Source: CAYZFD01 sp964477735 (GTDB lineage: Bacteria; Bacteroidota; Bacteroidia; Flavobacteriales; Flavobacteriaceae). From it: a DNA stretch of 27,545 nt. The notes under the pieces are model-generated. The model searched no databases, was not told the DNA's origin, and was given only the letters and a program-made list of their open reading frames with translations. Positions 23,532-27,545 of this stretch are shown in pieces. The DNA is taken from positions 1-27,545 of the forward strand of contig CAYZFD010000022.1 in assembly GCA_964477735.1 (NCBI GenBank). Reading direction: 5' to 3'. Position 1 is the first letter of the stretch. Each line of letters begins with the position of its first letter. The position numbers and the translations under genes were made by a program.

Positions 23532-24971
23532 CGCTTCGTTATTTAAGATAACAGGCGTGTTCGGAAGTTTAAATTGCAACCAATTTAAGAGCTTTTGACG
23601 TTCAGTTTCTTGCGCATCATTAGAAAGGTCTTTCTGCCATCGGGCTGTAAAAACCATTAAAGTATCAATCTTTTCAAAATTTGACACAAGGGTGTTGGCA
23701 AAAGCCAATTTCTCCAAGTTTTCATGAATCACTTTTGCTTCTCGGCTAATCGATTCAAAGGGGATTGTTTGGGCTTCGAGGGCGCTCAATTGTGCAATCT
23801 TTTCTTCGAGCATAACAATTTTTTGTGTTTGGTTCATAAGATCCAGGGAGTCGCGTGTTCTCAATTCCTCCATATATCTTTTTTGAGCCCTAAAATCATT
23901 TTCTCTTTTTTGTTGATTGAAAAGAAGTGCCGTGGTCTCTAGCGGCGGGTAGACAGAAAGCTTTGAGCGAAGCAAGGCGATTGTAGATTCAGGTAAAGGA
24001 TCTTGCCCAAAAGTATTGAGTACAATTTTTTGCCCCTCTTCTTCATAAAGGATTTCGGCTGTTTGTTCAAGATAATAGGCATTCGACAGACCTTTTAATT
24101 CTTGTTTTAAAAAAGATTTTGCGGCAGCCTTAAAACGACTTTCTTTGAGAACGTCTAAAAAGGTGTAGGTAGCAGGAATCATCACCAAAACAGCGACAAC
24201 CGAAGCCGTGTTGGCAATGAAACGACGGCGTTTAGAGTTGGCATATTTGATCATAGGAAACCGCAGCACTTTTACGACAAGGTAGGTAGCCAAAGCAATA
24301 AAAATGGTGTTGATGGTGAAAAGGTAGAGGGCTCGAACAGCAAATTCAAAATTACCTTCAGCCAAACCAAAACCTACGGTACAAAGTGGTGGCATCAAGG
24401 CAGTGGCAATGGCAACACCAAAAATTACTGAGGCAATGGTTCCCTTTTTGGTTCTAGCGATGATGAGTGCCAATCCCCCAAAAAAGGCTATGAGCACATC
24501 CCGAATGTCGGGGCGTGTGCGCGCCAAAAGTTCTGAGGATTCTTCACGAAGCGGAAAAAGAGCGAAAAACAAATAGGCGGTTAAAACACTTAAAACCACC
24601 ATCACAAAAAAATTGATAAGTGATTTTTTGAGACTATCAATATCGTGAATGGCGATAGACAAGCCAATGCCGAGAATGGGCCCCATCAAAGGTGATATCA
24701 ACATCGCACCTATCACTACCGCTGTAGCATTGGCGTTGAGACCAACAGAAGCCACAAAAATCGAACAAATCAAGATCCAGGCCGTGGCGCCTTTCATGGG
24801 TATATCTTGTTTGATGGCCAACAAGGTAGCCTCTTTGTCCGTGTCATCACGAAAATCGAGTAGATCCCTAAGGAAGCTGCTTACGCTTATCCACAAACCC
24901 CGCGCATCGCGCTTAACGGCCTCCTTTTTTAGGTCTGAGGCCTCTTCAGAAAAATTGAATTTTGTTTCCAT
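23517..24971 (-). CDS. DUF389-domain multi-pass membrane protein
   Basis: A 484-residue protein. After a polar N-terminal stretch (1-55), a hydrophobic block of roughly six or seven segments (about 55-275) holds the DUF389 hallmarks: NANATAVVIGAMLISPLMGP (around 80-100), IARTKKGTIASVIFGVAIAT and ALMPPLCTVGFGLA. DUF389 membrane proteins have no settled function. The C-terminal ~200 residues are soluble and include a charged coiled-coil-like stretch (NQQKRENDFRAQKRYMEELR, then NQTQKIVMLEEKIAQLSALE) with alternating leucines, probably an extracytoplasmic or cytoplasmic oligomerisation arm. It is the last gene of the pdhC-SDR-SprT-DUF389 run, starting 29 nt after the SprT stop, a gap that includes a 6-bp palindrome (24973-24985). 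The 3' end overlaps mlaF by 15 nt. Confidence 0.85.
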   Translation of the reverse strand: METKFNFSEEASDLKKEAVKRDARGLWISVSSFLRDLLDFRDDTDKEATLLAIKQDIPMKGATAWILICSIFVASVGLNANATAVVIGAMLISPLMGPILGIGLSIAIHDIDSLKKSLINFFVMVVLSVLTAYLFFALFPLREESSELLARTRPDIRDVLIAFFGGLALIIARTKKGTIASVIFGVAIATALMPPLCTVGFGLAEGNFEFAVRALYLFTINTIFIALATYLVVKVLRFPMIKYANSKRRRFIANTASVVAVLVMIPATYTFLDVLKESRFKAAAKSFLKQELKGLSNAYYLEQTAEILYEEEGQKIVLNTFGQDPLPESTIALLRSKLSVYPPLETTALLFNQQKRENDFRAQKRYMEELRTRDSLDLMNQTQKIVMLEEKIAQLSALEAQTIPFESISREAKVIHENLEKLAFANTLVSNFEKIDTLMVFTARWQKDLSNDAQETERQKLLNWLQFKLPNTPVILNNEALKVE

Positions 24972-25000
24972 AATGATTCAATCATTGATACATTGAAATT

Positions 25001-25594
25001 TTAGCACTTTAAAACTTTGATCTGAGGCGCAAAAAGAAAACGCTTTCCATTGGATTCTTCCGTGCAAACAGCGCGCTTTCGGAGTGTTTTTCCTTTAACA
25101 AACACACGCCCATTGACTTCAAACCGGTCGCCTTCTTTTAAATCAAATATATAGATTTTATTGTTGGGCAAATCAAATTTAGAAAGTTCTATCACGAGTT
25201 GTAAATCACTATCTGTACTGGCTTTTGGGCGCTTCAAATGTTGTGCCAGCACTTGCAACAAAGGAGAAGGGAAAATCTCTGGCGTAAGAAAAGGCAACAT
25301 CATGTGTTGAAAAGTTTTCATCCATTCTTCACCATGCGGTTTTCTTCTTGACCTATAATTTTCTGACACTTCAAAGTGCGCCAGCTCATGGATGAGTGTG
25401 ATTAAAAATCGATAGGGATTGTCGCTTTGATTCATGGTAATTTGTTTGCTTCCGTCGGCAAAAACCCTAAAATCACCATGACGGGTGCGCCTGCTTTTGA
25501 CGACTTTCACATCAACCCTGCTTTTGTTGAGCAAGGCTTCACACATTGCTTTTGAAGGTTCGGGAATCAACGATAAAACCAAATGATTTTTCAA
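25001..25594 (-). CDS. SprT-like zinc metallopeptidase domain protein
   Basis: A 197-residue protein. The zinc-peptidase motif HELAH (69-73) with Glu70 as the general base, and a likely third ligand in KPHGEEW (His87), is the SprT pattern. The preceding KSRRTRHGDFR (33-43) resembles the KSRxTKxGDFR segment of Bacteroidota SprT-like proteins. The last ~70 residues (YIFDLKEGDRFEVNGRVFVK and the rest) appear to be a small beta-rich domain ending in Cys197, not a classical zinc ribbon because only two cysteines are seen. Biological substrate unknown. The start at 25594 is TTG, overlapping the SDR stop (TTGA); the first in-frame ATG (Met17) would remove residues leading into the fold, so TTG is preferred but not certain. 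Confidence 0.8.
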   Translation of the reverse strand: MKNHLVLSLIPEPSKAMCEALLNKSRVDVKVVKSRRTRHGDFRVFADGSKQITMNQSDNPYRFLITLIHELAHFEVSENYRSRRKPHGEEWMKTFQHMMLPFLTPEIFPSPLLQVLAQHLKRPKASTDSDLQLVIELSKFDLPNNKIYIFDLKEGDRFEVNGRVFVKGKTLRKRAVCTEESNGKRFLFAPQIKVLKC

Positions 25595-26268
25595 GGCGTA
25601 GAGGTGGAAACGGCCAGTACTTTTCCGTTGTAAAACTGATGCCCCGTTAAAACAAAATCAGCAACATAATCCGCCATTTCTGAGGCCTGCAAAGGCGCAT
25701 TATAATCAGGAAAAGCTTCGGCTAACATTTCTGTTTGTACAGCTCCTAAAGCCAAACCATTAAAAGCAGGACCCGTTGTTTTATATTCTTCGGCAAGCAA
25801 TTCAGTGAGTATAGAAACCGCACCCTTGCTACTGCTATAGGCCGACAATCCTGGAAACTTGGCCGTTGAGCCAAGACCACCCATGCTGCTTATGTTCACC
25901 ACGTGTCCTTTGGGGTCTAGGATAGGCAAAAGCAAACGTGTTAGGGCAGCTAACCCAAAAACATTAACCCTAAAAACAGCCTCAAAATCTTCAGTTGTGG
26001 TTTGAGCAAAAGGTTTGTTAATCAAGCAACCTGCATTGTTTACCAGCCCATGCAGTGTTCCAAAACCGATCAATTCATTTTTTAAAGACAATAAATGATT
26101 TTGATTGGAAATATCTACAGAAAAAGGCAGAATATTGGGGTGATTCAAGGCCTCTATGGGCTTGATGTTTCTTGAAATGGCAAACACACGACAACCTTGA
26201 TTTGCCAATGCCTGAATCAGTTCAAAACCGATACCACGACTGGCTCCAGTGACCGCTATTTGCTTCAT
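25591..26268 (-). CDS. Short-chain dehydrogenase/reductase (SDR)
   Basis: A 225-residue classical SDR oxidoreductase, NAD(P)-dependent. The cofactor loop TGASRGIG is at 7-14, the NNAG motif at 77-80, Asn102 in the catalytic tetrad region (VFRVNVFG), Ser127 or Ser128 in NISSMGG, and Tyr144/Lys148 in YSSSKGA. The Arg after ISR (residue 33) suggests preference for NADP(H). The substrate cannot be predicted from sequence. It lies 10 nt after the pdhC stop and overlaps the SprT gene by 4 nt, so it is co-transcribed with pyruvate dehydrogenase E2, but no metabolic link is evident. Confidence 0.92.
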   Translation of the reverse strand: MKQIAVTGASRGIGFELIQALANQGCRVFAISRNIKPIEALNHPNILPFSVDISNQNHLLSLKNELIGFGTLHGLVNNAGCLINKPFAQTTTEDFEAVFRVNVFGLAALTRLLLPILDPKGHVVNISSMGGLGSTAKFPGLSAYSSSKGAVSILTELLAEEYKTTGPAFNGLALGAVQTEMLAEAFPDYNAPLQASEMADYVADFVLTGHQFYNGKVLAVSTSTP

Positions 26269-26278
26269 CTTAAGAGAT

Positions 26279-27545
26279 TTATAAAACCAGCTTTAGAGGG
26301 TTTTCAACGTAGTCGCGAAGGGTTTGTAAAAACTGTGCGCCCGTTGCACCATCAACGGTGCGGTGGTCACATGCCAGTGTAAGCTTCATGGTGTTGCCTA
26401 CAACAATTTGACCCGCTTTGACCACAGGTTTTTGCTCAATACTGCCCACAGACAATATGGCGGAATTGGGCTGATTGATGATAGAGGTAAACTCCTGAAT
26501 ACCAAACATTCCCAAATTAGAAACTGTAAAAGTACTGCCTTCCATTTCAGCGGGGGTGAGTTTTTTATCTCTTGCACGAAGGGCATAATCCTTCACTTGA
26601 GCACCGAGCTGAGGAAGTGTTTGCATGTTTGCAAAACGCACTACTGGAACAACAAGGCCATCTGGAACAGCCACAGCCACTCCAATGTGAACATGATGAT
26701 TGAGCCTCATACGATCTTCAAACCACTGTGAATTTACTTGCGGGTGTTGTTTAAGTGCTAAAGCACAAGCTTTTACAACAATATCATTGAACGAAATTTT
26801 TGTTTCAGGGATGGTATTGTATTGGGTTCTGAAAGCGATAGCGTTGTCCATATCAAATTCAACAGACAAATAATAGTGGGGTGCTGTAAATTTAGAGGCT
26901 GAAAGTCTTTTGGCAATCACTTTCCTCATTTGAGAATTGGTGATTTCTTCGAAAGACTCTTGAGCGTGTTGAAGCGAGGGCTGAGCCGTGCCTCCGACAC
27001 CAGGCACAAAGTTTTCAATATCACGCTTCACAATTCGACCGTTTTCTCCAGTTCCTTGAACTTGATTGAGGTTAATCCCTTGATCTTTAGCCATTTTTTT
27101 GGCCAATGGTGAAGCCATCACACGAGCTCCCTCTGGAGTTGTATGGGAAACACCTGTCGATTGTGTAGTGGCTGGAGTTGTTTTGTCTTCGACTATAGGT
27201 TCTGGCTCTACTACTGAAGTTGTCGCTGGTTTTGCTGGGATATCAGTGGTTTTGCTTTGGCTTGCGGCCAAAACTGCTGACACATCTGTTCCTTCTGGAC
27301 CAATCACAGCCAACAAACTATCCACTTTCGCACTCTGCCCAACTTCGATGCCAATATGAAGAAGAGTGCCTGCATAGAATGACTCGAATTCCATGGTGGC
27401 TTTATCGGTTTCGATTTCGGCCAAAATATCACCTTCGTTGACCTGATCACCAACTTTTTTAAGCCAAGTAGCCACAGTTCCCTCCTCCATGGTGTCACTA
27501 AGTCTAGGCATAGCAATCACTTCAACGCCGTCGGGAATGGCCACT
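26279..27545 (-). CDS. pdhC: Pyruvate dehydrogenase E2 (dihydrolipoamide acetyltransferase), 5' end outside the window
   Basis: Open to the right edge, so the N-terminus is missing. In order within the visible part: a lipoyl domain with the lipoylated lysine in EIETDKATMEFES, a Pro/Thr-rich linker (KPATTSVVEPEPIVEDKT), a peripheral-subunit-binding domain (ARVMASPLAKKMAKDQGI to GRIVKRDIENF), a second linker, and the catalytic acetyltransferase domain with HRTVDG near the C-terminus. The last visible codon at 27544-27542 is GTG, but it is inside a conserved VAIPDGVEVIAMPRLSDTM start to a second lipoyl domain; in Flavobacteriia a first lipoyl domain usually precedes it, so GTG is not the true start. 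E2 forms the core of the pyruvate dehydrogenase complex that makes acetyl-CoA. SDR follows after 10 nt. The partner pdhA is expected beyond the right edge. Confidence 0.95.
   Translation of the reverse strand, partial: VAIPDGVEVIAMPRLSDTMEEGTVATWLKKVGDQVNEGDILAEIETDKATMEFESFYAGTLLHIGIEVGQSAKVDSLLAVIGPEGTDVSAVLAASQSKTTDIPAKPATTSVVEPEPIVEDKTTPATTQSTGVSHTTPEGARVMASPLAKKMAKDQGINLNQVQGTGENGRIVKRDIENFVPGVGGTAQPSLQHAQESFEEITNSQMRKVIAKRLSASKFTAPHYYLSVEFDMDNAIAFRTQYNTIPETKISFNDIVVKACALALKQHPQVNSQWFEDRMRLNHHVHIGVAVAVPDGLVVPVVRFANMQTLPQLGAQVKDYALRARDKKLTPAEMEGSTFTVSNLGMFGIQEFTSIINQPNSAILSVGSIEQKPVVKAGQIVVGNTMKLTLACDHRTVDGATGAQFLQTLRDYVENPLKLVL

Noticed and set aside
27542..27544. GTG as the start of the E2 gene
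   Set aside because: It lies inside the Val-Ala-Ile-Pro lead-in to a lipoyl domain that in Flavobacteriia is normally the second of two; the frame is still open at the window edge.
1..27545. CRISPR array, transposase, integrase, tRNA or rRNA
   Set aside because: Read through for regular short repeats, known transposase or integrase motifs and tRNA-like cloverleaf ends; none seen.

Overview
The window reads as ordinary chromosome from a member of the Bacteroidota, most likely the class Flavobacteriia. Several things point there: a SusC/SusD outer-membrane pair, TAnnTTTG-type -7 promoter boxes in front of several genes, an E2 subunit of pyruvate dehydrogenase with tandem lipoyl domains, an Mpl-type ligase running beside radC, and a PafA-type alkaline phosphatase. 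A run of exactly 100 N at 6847-6946 shows that this is a scaffolded draft assembly. No mobile element, phage gene, CRISPR array, rRNA or tRNA was recognised. No stretch longer than 300 bases lacks a gene.

Layout. 1-4554 (minus): a susC-susD pair, with susD running off the left edge. 4716-6765 (plus): rlmB (23S rRNA methyltransferase) and rarA (replication-coupled AAA+ ATPase). 6766-13252 (minus): seven genes in one direction, read adk, obg, a TPR protein, mpl, radC, a polysaccharide-deacetylase-like protein and a YjjG-type HAD phosphatase broken by the assembly gap. Several of these overlap by 4 nt (ATGA), so the run is probably co-transcribed in part. 13482-15123 (plus): purK-purE, closed by a strong hairpin terminator. 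15348-16130 (minus): a UbiA-like membrane protein. 16255-19101 (plus): gcvP. 19264-20322 (plus): a stand-alone ketoacyl-ACP synthase III. 20319-21953 (minus): the PafA-type phosphatase. 22039-23531 (plus): mlaE-mlaF lipid-transport ABC pair. 23517-27545 (minus): pdhC (cut by the right edge), an SDR oxidoreductase, a SprT-like metallopeptidase and a DUF389 membrane protein, closely packed.

Functionally this is core metabolism and envelope upkeep: purine synthesis, glycine cleavage, pyruvate oxidation, peptidoglycan recycling, ribosome biogenesis, phosphate release and outer-membrane lipid balance, with one nutrient-uptake pair at the left edge.

I found no convincing new multi-gene system. The points most worth a second look are architectural: -7 boxes sitting directly on start codons (likely leaderless mRNAs for rarA and the UbiA-like gene), three convergent gene pairs that abut or overlap at their stop codons, several non-ATG starts, and two proteins (deacetylase-like and UbiA-like) that lack the expected catalytic motifs of their families.
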